Shown: one piece after another, positions 1-5,505 of the stretch
Numbering within the stretch: the first letter of the stretch is position 1
Layout of the letters: each line of letters opens with the position of its first letter
Assembly (NCBI GenBank): GCA_943913325.1
Contig: CALTXP010000083.1
Span: 1 to 6,887 of the forward strand
Source of the DNA: an uncultured Anaerococcus sp.
Lineage (GTDB): Bacteria; Bacillota; Clostridia; Tissierellales; Peptoniphilaceae
Length of the DNA: 6,887 bases
Direction of reading: 5' to 3'
Notes under the pieces: model-generated
Seen by the model: only the letters and a program-made list of their open reading frames with translations
The model's database searches: none
Told to the model about the DNA's origin: nothing
Made by a program: the position numbers and the translations under genes

Positions 1-129
1 TATGCATTATATAGAGTAATAAAATATCTATATCAAGTCATAGTAAGAATTAAGAAAAACTAAAAATTGGAGTGAAAGATAGAAAATTACTTGATATATT
101 TATGTATTGAAAATATGGAAGTTATCATA

Positions 130-171
130 AAAAAGAGTTATAACAGGAATTTACTTGCCATAACTCTTTTT
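130..171 (-). terminator. Intrinsic terminator of the YkvA-like gene, probably bidirectional
   Basis: The arms AAAAAGAGTTAT (130-141) and ATAACTCTTTTT (160-171) are perfectly complementary over 12 bases, with an 18-base loop. On the minus strand the hairpin begins 10 bases after the stop codon of the gene at 181-471 and its 3' arm ends in a run of T. On the plus strand it also ends in TTTTT, so it could stop transcripts entering from the left edge. Confidence 0.75.
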
Positions 172-180
172 GTTGAGTAA

Positions 181-471
181 CTATTTTTCATCAACCATTT
201 CATAGTCAACATCATCTATTACATCAGCTCTTTTGGCATCAACTACATAATCTGGGATCATTTTTTTTGCTATAGTAAATAAAATAGTCATTACTATAGC
301 ATCATCAAACCATCCTAAAAAAGGGATAGCATCTGCTACTAGGTCAGCTGGTAATATTGCATAAGCAATTGCAGCCCCTACAGCAAGTTTTGCTGTAATA
401 GGTGTATTTTTATTTCTTAAAGCTTTAAAAAAAGTTGGAATTGATATTCTAATTGTATTAAATTTATTCAT
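181..471 (-). CDS. YkvA family (DUF1232) small membrane protein
   Basis: This 96-residue protein carries the DUF1232/YkvA signature. A hydrophobic stretch (residues about 28-40) leads into PADLVADAIPFLGWFDD (41-57) and a second hydrophobic stretch (58-68). The PxDLxxDxIPxxGxxDD core is what defines the family. The family is small and membrane-associated, and its biochemical role is not established. The last 25 residues are rich in Asp, Glu and Lys and look like a soluble tail. The ATG start is preceded on the minus strand by AGAGG five bases upstream, so the start is good. The gene stands alone: it is divergent from the DUF4236 gene and ends in its own terminator. I see no sign of decay. The family call is firm; no function can be given. 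Confidence 0.88.
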   Translation of the reverse strand: MNKFNTIRISIPTFFKALRNKNTPITAKLAVGAAIAYAILPADLVADAIPFLGWFDDAIVMTILFTIAKKMIPDYVVDAKRADVIDDVDYEMVDEK

Positions 472-520
472 AAAAACCTCTTTCTTAAAACAGGATTAAA
501 TATAATTTATTTACACCATT

Positions 521-547
521 ACTATACTTTAAATATCTAAAAGTCAA
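521..547 (-). promoter_or_regulatory. Candidate promoter for the YkvA-like gene
   Basis: On the minus strand TTGACT (542-547) and TATAGT (521-526) resemble sigma-A -35 and -10 boxes, but the spacer is 15 bases, shorter than the usual 17. It would start transcription about 45 bases before the ATG. It lies back-to-back with the promoter of the divergent DUF4236 gene. Confidence 0.4.
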
Positions 548-564
548 GATTAATTATTCTAAGT

Positions 565-593
565 TTATTAAAATATTTTATCTTTGGTATAAT
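565..593 (+). promoter_or_regulatory. Extended -10 promoter for the DUF4236-argF unit
   Basis: TGGTATAAT (585-593) is a consensus -10 with an extended TGn element. TTATTA (565-570) is a weak -35 at the ideal 17-base spacing. Transcription would start near 600, leaving a leader of only about 11 bases before the ATG at 611. The ribosome binding site AAGGAG (600-605) would then lie at the very 5' end of the message. Confidence 0.6.
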
Positions 594-610
594 ATCTATA
601 AGGAGTGAAT

Positions 611-1630
611 ATGGGAATTAGATATAGAAAAAGTATAAATCTCGGTAAGGGATTTCGTGTAAACATGAGTAAGACTGGCCCTGGCTTTAGTTGGGGTGGC
701 AAGGGCTATAGGATAACTCGTACTGCAAATGGTAATATAAGGGGGACGGCCTACATACCTGGAACAGGTATTTCCTATCAAAAAGATTTTGGAAATCCTC
801 ATAAAAAGATTGAGAAAACTGCTAAAGAGAAATCATCCTCAAAAAATACAAAGTCAAGGTCAAGTGAGCCTAAAAATGTAAATATAAGAAGATTTGAGAA
901 TGATCTTTCTACTATAAATCCAGGATCAATGGCAGATGTTATAGAAATTAGTGAAAAAAATAGGAATAAAAAAATCCTAGCTATTGTACTAGTAATAGCC
1001 GGTATAGGCCTTACTATTACAAATCCTTTATTTTTGATAGTAGCTCTTGCAGGAATTATCTTCTTATTCTATAATAAGTCAAATGAGAAAATTGCTATAG
1101 ACTATGACATGACAGAAGATGCTAAAAAAGAGCTAGATACTAGCAATGATTTTCTAGCAGGAATCATGGAATCTGATCAAGTTTGGCTTGTAAGAAAAGC
1201 AGAGGAATTAGAAGAAACAAATGAAGCTGATATGAAGATTGACCAACGTATTCCTATGAATTTTAGTAGGGGTAATGATGAAATAGAAACTAATGCAGAA
1301 ACATTTACACTTTCTAGTAATCAAACTAAACTAATATTTTTACCAGATGCATTATTTATCAAAGAAGGATCAAAAATGTCTGCTTTAAACTTTAATGACA
1401 TGGAAATAAGTTTACACAAGCTTAGATTTTTGGAAGAAGATAGACCTCCAGCTGATGCTACACTACTAGGTAAAACATATGAGCATATCAATAAGGACGG
1501 TAGTCCTGATAAAAGATTTAAGGAAAACAGACAGTTAAATATCGTAGAATATGGGGTCCTTTCCTTATATAAAGAACCAGGACTTAATAGCTTTATAGTA
1601 TTTTCAGATACGGTTTTAGATGGAGAATAG
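611..1630 (+). CDS. DUF4236 domain-containing membrane protein
   Basis: The N-terminus (MGIRYRKSINLGKGFRVNMS, then residues to about 58 with PGTGISYQ) is a DUF4236 domain, a short Gly-rich beta module found at the start of many uncharacterised bacterial proteins. A Lys/Ser-rich linker follows (about 63-95), then two adjacent membrane segments (about 121-155, broken at TNP). The C-terminal part (about 160-339) looks cytosolic and includes YEHINKDGSPDKRFKENRQL, resembling a motif (VNKDGxPDRRFxxNRxxP) that I recall from other uncharacterised bacterial proteins. I chose ATG at 611 rather than GTG at 605 because DUF4236 proteins begin MGxRxRKS and AAGGAG (600-605) sits five bases before 611; GTG would overlap that site. 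It is followed after 9 bases by ornithine carbamoyltransferase. The domain call is firm; the function is unknown. Confidence 0.85.
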   Translation: MGIRYRKSINLGKGFRVNMSKTGPGFSWGGKGYRITRTANGNIRGTAYIPGTGISYQKDFGNPHKKIEKTAKEKSSSKNTKSRSSEPKNVNIRRFENDLSTINPGSMADVIEISEKNRNKKILAIVLVIAGIGLTITNPLFLIVALAGIIFLFYNKSNEKIAIDYDMTEDAKKELDTSNDFLAGIMESDQVWLVRKAEELEETNEADMKIDQRIPMNFSRGNDEIETNAETFTLSSNQTKLIFLPDALFIKEGSKMSALNFNDMEISLHKLRFLEEDRPPADATLLGKTYEHINKDGSPDKRFKENRQLNIVEYGVLSLYKEPGLNSFIVFSDTVLDGE

Positions 1631-1639
1631 GAGGAGATT

Positions 1640-2647
1640 ATGGGAATCAATTTAAGAGGTAGAAGTGTACTAAAAATAGCTGATTTTAGTGAAGAAGAGA
1701 TACTTTATTTATTAGATCTAGCAGAAGAATTCAAAAGATTAAAACTAACGGGGACAGATCATAAATACCTTAGTGGAAAAAATATAGTTTTGCTATTTGA
1801 AAAAACCTCAACAAGAACACGTTCATCATTTGAAGTAGCAGGCTTTGATTTAGGAATGGGAGTTACATTTTTAAATAAGTCAGATAGCCAAATGAGCAAA
1901 AAGGAATCTATAGAGGATACAGCAAGAGTTCTAGGACGATATTATGATGCCATAGAATATAGGGGATTCGGACAAGAAATCGTAGAAGAAATATCTAAAT
2001 ACGCTGGTGTGCCAGTATATAATGGCCTTACAGATCAGTGGCATCCAACTCAAATGTTAGCTGATATGCTAACTATAAGAGAAAATTTTAAAAAATTACA
2101 TGGTTTAAACTTTGTATATATGGGAGATGCAAGAAATAATATGGCAAATTCCCTCGCTATAAGCTGTGCTAAGCTTGGTATAAACTTCACAGCCCTAGCT
2201 CCAAAGGACTTATGGCCAAAAAAAGAAGTTATAGACTTAGCAAAAGACTTTTCTAAAAATCATCATACACAAGTAAACTTTAGCGAAGAGATAGATAAGA
2301 ATGTAAAGAATGCAGATATTATTTATACAGATACTTGGGTTTCTATGGGAGAGGCAGCAGAAGTGTGGGACGCACGTATTAGAAAACTTTATCCATATCA
2401 AGTAAATCAAAAGATAATGGATATGACAAATGATGATGCTATATTTATGCACTGTTTACCAGCCTTCCACGATATAAATACAGAAATAGGAAAAGACGTA
2501 GCAGAAAGATTTAAGGGAGAGTTTGACCTATCAAATGGTATGGAAGTTACAGATGAGGTATTTAGATCAGGCAAAGCAAAATCTATTGACCAAGTAGAAA
2601 ATAGGATTCACACTATCAAGGCAATGATGTATGCTACATTAAAATAA
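1640..2647 (+). CDS. argF: Ornithine carbamoyltransferase
   Basis: This is a complete 335-residue enzyme that joins carbamoyl phosphate and ornithine to citrulline, or runs in reverse in the arginine deiminase pathway. The family motifs are all present: STRTR (57-61) for carbamoyl phosphate, HPTQ (135-138), MGDARNN (161-167), DTWVSMGE (231-238, the ornithine loop) and HCLPAFHD (271-278) with the catalytic Cys at 272. The C-terminus, MEVTDEVFRS through VENRIHTIKAMM, follows the long E. coli ArgF/ArcB form. Length and sequence fit a catabolic ArcB as well as ArgF, and no other arginine gene is in view to decide, so the symbol is provisional. AGGAGG (1629-1634) overlaps the stop codon of the DUF4236 gene and lies five bases before the ATG, which suggests translational coupling. 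Confidence 0.96.
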   Translation: MGINLRGRSVLKIADFSEEEILYLLDLAEEFKRLKLTGTDHKYLSGKNIVLLFEKTSTRTRSSFEVAGFDLGMGVTFLNKSDSQMSKKESIEDTARVLGRYYDAIEYRGFGQEIVEEISKYAGVPVYNGLTDQWHPTQMLADMLTIRENFKKLHGLNFVYMGDARNNMANSLAISCAKLGINFTALAPKDLWPKKEVIDLAKDFSKNHHTQVNFSEEIDKNVKNADIIYTDTWVSMGEAAEVWDARIRKLYPYQVNQKIMDMTNDDAIFMHCLPAFHDINTEIGKDVAERFKGEFDLSNGMEVTDEVFRSGKAKSIDQVENRIHTIKAMMYATLK

Positions 2648-2674
2648 TTATTAAATCATAATTGAGACTTTTGA

Positions 2675-2696
2675 AATAGTTACCCTGTTATTTTTT
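2675..2696 (+). terminator. Weak candidate terminator after argF
   Basis: AATAGT (2675-2680) can pair with GTTATT (2687-2692) with two G-T wobbles, followed by TTTTTT (2691-2696). The stem is short and AT-rich, so termination would be leaky and read-through into the transporter gene is plausible. I see no convincing promoter for the transporter in 2697-2750. Confidence 0.3.
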
Positions 2697-2758
2697 AGCT
2701 CGTTAAAGTATATTATTACTTATAAATAAGTCGATAAGAAAAATATTAAGGAAGAATT

Positions 2759-3856
2759 ATGAATAAAAAAGTTAGAATGTCAAAAGTTTTAATATATGCT
2801 GGAGCATTTATGGCTCTTTTGATAGGCTCAGGATTTGCGACAGGCCAAGAACTCATGCAATTTTTTGCTTCATATGGTATAAAAGGTCTTTTAGGAATAG
2901 TAGTATCGTTTATACTATTTGCATTTGTAGGTGTTGAGTTTGTAACATATGGCCATGAGAGAGAATTGGCAAATCCAAATGATGTATATAAGGAAATAGC
3001 AGGTAAGAAGATAGGGACTTTCTATGATTATTTTTCTACCTTTTTCCTATTTCTATCATTTACAGTTATGGTAGCAGGCGCCGATGCTACAGTCGAGTAT
3101 CAATACCATGCACCCAACTACCTAGGAGGAATCATTCTAGGAATACTAGCCATAATAACAGTAGCATTTGGTCTAAAGACTATGGTAGAGATTATAGGAA
3201 AGATAGGACCTGTCATAGTAGTACTAGCTATCCTAGTAGGAGGAGTATCTATCATACAAAATAGAGGAGGGCTAGGAGAGTCCTTAGAAACCATCAAGAT
3301 CCTAAGCGCTAGCAATGACCTTACCAAATCCACAAAGCTAGGATTTTTCGTATCAGCCCTAACCTATGTAGGCTTTAACATGATGTGGTTAGGAGCCTTT
3401 TCTGCAACAGTAGGAAGTGAGGCAGAAAACTTCAAGGAAGCTAGGAATGGCCAAATCCTAGGAGCCATAGGCCTATCATTAGCCATCCTTATCATGTACT
3501 TTGCCATTATCCTATCCATAGACAAGGTATATGATTCACAAATCCCATCCCTCATACTAGCAGGAAATATCAACCCTATCCTAGGCAAAATATTTTCCTT
3601 AACAATCATCCTAGGAATCTACACCTCAGCGGTCCCACTCCTATGGAACCCTATAGCAAGGTTCTTTGAAGAAGGCACTAAGGGCTTCAAACTAGCAACT
3701 GTACTCATAGGAGCAGCTGGGATAGTAGTAGGACTACTATTTAACTTTAATATTTTGGTCAAATATATTTATGTGGTTAATGGATACTTAGGGATAGTGC
3801 TTTTGGGAATTATGCTTTATAAGTTTTTTAAGAGAAAGAATGAGAATACAATATAA
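2759..3856 (+). CDS. YkvI-type membrane transporter (APC fold)
   Basis: This 365-residue integral membrane protein has about ten hydrophobic helices (roughly 9-28, 41-62, 90-110, 121-139, 148-167, 194-215, 231-253, 275-298, 311-331, 335-355). Helix 1 carries the broken-helix signature GSGFATGQE (23-31), typical of YkvI-like members of the amino acid/sodium-coupled APC superfamily, where the unwound Gly segment holds substrate or ion. The substrate is not known; an amino acid is a reasonable guess from the superfamily. The ATG at 2759 has AAGGAAG (about 2748-2754) upstream. Its position after ornithine carbamoyltransferase could suggest arginine or ornithine movement, but the 111-base gap and weak terminator make this only a hint. 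The middle (about 3100-3740) is richer in ATC, CTA and CC-containing codons than either end. Confidence 0.85.
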   Translation: MNKKVRMSKVLIYAGAFMALLIGSGFATGQELMQFFASYGIKGLLGIVVSFILFAFVGVEFVTYGHERELANPNDVYKEIAGKKIGTFYDYFSTFFLFLSFTVMVAGADATVEYQYHAPNYLGGIILGILAIITVAFGLKTMVEIIGKIGPVIVVLAILVGGVSIIQNRGGLGESLETIKILSASNDLTKSTKLGFFVSALTYVGFNMMWLGAFSATVGSEAENFKEARNGQILGAIGLSLAILIMYFAIILSIDKVYDSQIPSLILAGNINPILGKIFSLTIILGIYTSAVPLLWNPIARFFEEGTKGFKLATVLIGAAGIVVGLLFNFNILVKYIYVVNGYLGIVLLGIMLYKFFKRKNENTI

Positions 3857-3942
3857 AATTAGAGAATTAAGAAAGTAATATAAGATATTTAAATTAGTTG
3901 GCTACAAATTGATTTTAGTAAATGTATAATAAAATAATCATT

Positions 3943-4013
3943 AGACATATTTAATCCCCTTTTCGTATTGTGGTTAATACTATTATAGGTCAATGATTAA
4001 ATATGTCTTTTTT
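3943..4013 (+). terminator. Long-stem hairpin and T-tract, terminator of the ykvI-like gene or of a small RNA
   Basis: AGACATATTTAATC (3943-3956) pairs perfectly with GATTAAATATGTCT (3995-4008), and TTTTTT (4008-4013) follows. The 38-base loop contains a second small hairpin, GTATT/AATAC (3965-3980). It begins 86 bases after the transporter stop. AATCATT (3936-3942) can also pair with AATGATT (3992-3998), which competes with the base of the main stem. Confidence 0.65.
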
Positions 4014-4045
4014 AAAGTCTTTCGAATAAGTAATTTTATAGGATA

Positions 4046-4259
4046 TTATTTATCTAACTTCTCAAATAAAGGCTCAATGGAATCAAAGAGTAGTCTTTCT
4101 CCACTTTTTATAGATTCTTTAATTTCTTTTACTTTAGCTTTTAAATTTTTTATGACTTGCTCTGGATAGATTGCGATTGGAATAAGTAAAAATTTTCCCT
4201 TATCTTCTATTATTTCAAATTGGTCACCTTAATTTTAAATCCATAACTTTACTTCTTAA
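4046..4259 (-). pseudogene. Remnant of an AbrB/MazE-type antitoxin or transition regulator
   Basis: On the minus strand an open frame of 60 codons (4228 to the TAA at 4046-4048) begins GDQFEIIEDKGKFLLIP, the second half of an AbrB/SpoVT swapped-hairpin DNA-binding domain. It continues with a Lys/Glu-rich helical tail ending FDSIEPLFEKLDK. Immediately upstream this frame meets a TAA (4229-4231), but the adjacent frame (4259-4224) reads LRSKVMDLKLR then TGA. That matches the residues expected just before GDQF in such domains (IRxKLxLKxGD). The gene is therefore frameshifted near 4228, and the usual QKGQIxIPKxxR start is missing. Such proteins are commonly type II antitoxins; no toxin partner is visible. 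The family call rests on a short stretch. Confidence 0.6.
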
Positions 4260-4309
4260 TATAAAAAGCCATTTCCGTGGTCCGCATGTAGAAAATCTAC
4301 ATTAAGCAT
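4256..4309 (-). other. 17-codon minus-strand ORF overlapping a perfect hairpin
   Basis: On the minus strand ATG (4309) opens MLNVDFLHADHGNGFLY and stops at 4256-4258. It overlaps a perfect 7-bp hairpin with a 3-base loop (ATGTAGA 4286-4292, TCTACAT 4296-4302). A promoter lies about 20 bases upstream, but no ribosome binding site is visible. It could be a leader peptide, the broken first residues of a larger protein (it faintly recalls the HxGHGD start of some metallo-beta-lactamase-fold proteins), or chance within a short RNA. I do not recognise it. Confidence 0.25.
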
Positions 4310-4329
4310 GGAGAGATTCTGTTGGATTA

Positions 4330-4357
4330 ATTATAGTACATAAAAATCAAAACTCAA
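4330..4357 (-). promoter_or_regulatory. Strong-looking minus-strand promoter in a gene-poor stretch
   Basis: On the minus strand TTGAGT (4352-4357) and the consensus TATAAT (4330-4335) are separated by 16 bases. Transcription would start near 4323 and run through the mini-ORF and hairpin into the antitoxin remnant. The promoter is better than its damaged downstream content would suggest, so it is either a relic of the lost antitoxin operon or drives a small RNA. Confidence 0.5.
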
Positions 4358-4363
4358 TGGCTT

Positions 4364-4502
4364 ACTTTAAAGCGATAAAATAAAATCTTCTAACGGCATT
4401 GCTATGTCAGGCATGTCCTTATGTTAGGTGAAATTCCCAAAATCTAATAGCGACATCTACAAATTGTTTATATTTTGGCGTTTTTGTTGTAATTATACTA
4501 AC
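4364..4502 (+). promoter_or_regulatory. hsdM upstream region with a weak promoter
   Basis: I find no gene or RNA here. TATACT (4494-4499) is a plausible -10 for hsdM, with TATTTT (4471-4476) as a poor -35 at 17 bases. The usable ribosome binding site AAGGAG follows at 4503-4508, seven bases before the ATG. The stretch 4371-4470 has stops in all frames at short intervals; its only notable minus-strand peptide, ending RFWEFHLT, has no start signal. Confidence 0.3.
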
Positions 4503-4515
4503 AAGGAGTGTATAT

Positions 4516-5202
4516 ATGGAAACTACTATTAATCTTTACCAAAAACTTTGGGCGACTTCTGATGATTTGCGTTCTCAGATGGACGCCAATGAATATAAGA
4601 ACTACCTCTTAGGAATAATTTTTTATAAGTACCTATCTGACAAGATGCTTGATCAGGTTGGCAAGTTACTTGAAGTTGATGATGATCTTATCGAGATTCA
4701 AGCCATTTATGAAGAGGAAATGCAGGGTCCTGACGCTGACCTTATTGTTGATGAGCTTAGGAACAATTTTTCTTTTGTAATTTCCCCAGACCACACCTTT
4801 ACTCATTTTATAAAGGAAATTGAGGAGGGGACCTTTCAGCTTGATGACCTGGGCCAGGCTTTCAACGAAATCGAGCGTTCTGATGAGGATTATATTGGAC
4901 TATTTGAAGATATAGACCTATATTCCAACAAGCTAGGCAAACAGCCTCAAGAGAAGAACAAGCGCATATCAAATGTTATGAAACAATTTGCCGAAGTCAA
5001 CTTTGCCAACTATTCTGGAGATGTCCTAGGTGATGTATACGAATATATGCTAGCAAATTTCGCCTCAGAATCGGGCAAAAAGGCAGGAGAATTCTACACC
5101 CCACAAGCAGTCTCTAGGCTTATGGCCATGATAGCCATGGATGGCAAAGAAGATAAGACTGGGCTAACCGTATTTGACCCAACCCTTGGGAACGTGTCAT
5201 AA
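4516..5202 (+). pseudogene. hsdM: Type I restriction-modification methyltransferase subunit, truncated by insertion
   Basis: HsdM is the adenine methyltransferase subunit of a type I restriction-modification complex and works with HsdS and HsdR. The 228-residue reading frame contains the helical HsdM N-terminal domain (about 5-150) and the start of the catalytic domain, with LGDVYEYMLANFAS (171-184) and GEFYTP (191-196). It reaches FDPTLG (220-225), the front of SAM-binding motif I, normally D-P-T-M/L-G-S-G-S. There the sequence changes to NVS and three consecutive stops. The rest of motif I, the catalytic NPPF/Y motif and over half of the usual length of about 500 residues are missing, so it cannot be active. 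The start is well supported by AAGGAG seven bases upstream. Codon use is richer in G and C than in the sequence to its right. The missing half, hsdS and hsdR probably lie beyond the inserted element. Confidence 0.88.
5181..5200 (+). other. Probable attachment-site junction (attL or attR) of the inserted element in hsdM
   Basis: Recognisable hsdM coding sequence ends in CTTGGG (5185-5190, the Leu-Gly of DPTLG) and unrelated sequence starts at about AACGTG (5191). I recall large serine recombinases usually exchanging at a 2-base core such as GG; the GGG here would suit that, but no recombinase gene is in view. The exact crossover base cannot be fixed without the other junction. Confidence 0.55.
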
Positions 5203-5267
5203 TAGTGATGGGTGCAGTTTGTGTTAATAAATCAACGGTTTCAGGAACTTTAACTAAATATATTTCG

Positions 5268-5312
5268 TGCATTGCTTAGAGTAATTAGGATCTAATTGCT
5301 GTGAGCAGTGCA
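5268..5312. repeat. Nested inverted repeat near the element end
   Basis: The outer arms TGCATTGCT (5268-5276) and AGCAGTGCA (5304-5312) pair over 9 bases with one G-T wobble. Inside them AATTAG (5283-5288) and CTAATT (5292-5297) pair perfectly around a 3-base loop. The two stems are separated by a symmetrical 6-by-6 internal loop. It lies about 80 bases inside the hsdM junction and has no T-tract, so it is not a terminator. It could be a recombinase or accessory-protein site, or a structured RNA. Confidence 0.55.
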
Positions 5313-5373
5313 TGAGAGGTAAGGACATTAGCTCTTGAATAGTTGATAATTATCTAATACAATCATATTTAAG

Positions 5374-5401
5374 GTGATAGTTAGTTACGCATCAGTATAA
5401 T
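5374..5401 (+). promoter_or_regulatory. Candidate promoter for the thioredoxin/CopZ-like cargo
   Basis: The consensus TATAAT (5396-5401) is preceded by GTGATA (5374-5379), a 4-of-6 match to the -35 box, at a 16-base spacing. It would give a leader of about 100 bases that includes the attenuator-like hairpin at 5457-5489. Confidence 0.4.
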
Positions 5402-5456
5402 TATGTTCATGTTGAATATCTTAGTAGAGCAAAGGGTAAAATTTAATTAGATAAAT

Positions 5457-5489
5457 AGTAAGTAATTATATGGAGTAACTTACTTTTTT
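5457..5489 (+). terminator. Attenuator-like hairpin directly before the cargo ribosome binding site
   Basis: AGTAAGT (5457-5463) pairs with ACTTACT (5478-5484) around a 14-base loop, followed by TTTTTT (5484-5489). The ribosome binding site AGGAGG (5490-5495) begins at the next base. The hairpin either ends transcripts from inside the element or attenuates the cargo operon. The stem is only 7 bp and AT-rich, so it is probably weak. Confidence 0.45.
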
Positions 5490-5505
5490 AGGAGGAAGTG
5501 ACAAT

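Noticed and set aside
1..129. Possible gene or promoter at the left edge
   Set aside because: There are only short frames and AT-rich sequence, and no paired promoter boxes or ribosome binding site leading to an open frame.
605..610. GTG at 605 as the start of the DUF4236 gene
   Set aside because: It overlaps its own ribosome binding site, and the family begins with MGxRxRKS, which fits ATG 611.
1321..1650. Long minus-strand ORF opposite the DUF4236 gene
   Set aside because: It is antisense to a well-supported gene, has no family signature and no ribosome binding site, so it is a shadow frame.
4404..4515. Minus-strand peptide ending KQFVDVAIRFWEFHLT as a transposase remnant
   Set aside because: There is no start, no recognisable transposase motif, and it overlaps the hsdM promoter and ribosome binding site.
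5120..5272. Minus-strand ORF of 50 codons crossing the hsdM/element junction (begins MHEIYLVKVPETVDLL)
   Set aside because: There is no ribosome binding site before the ATG, the second half is antisense to hsdM and no family is recognised. It is most likely chance, although the element-encoded first 27 codons look unusually protein-like.
5396..5446. Plus-strand peptide ending YVHVEYLSRAKGKI, faintly like the end of an RlmD/RumA rRNA methyltransferase, a known insertion target of such elements
   Set aside because: It is too short and lacks the VETVxLL core, so it cannot be told from chance.
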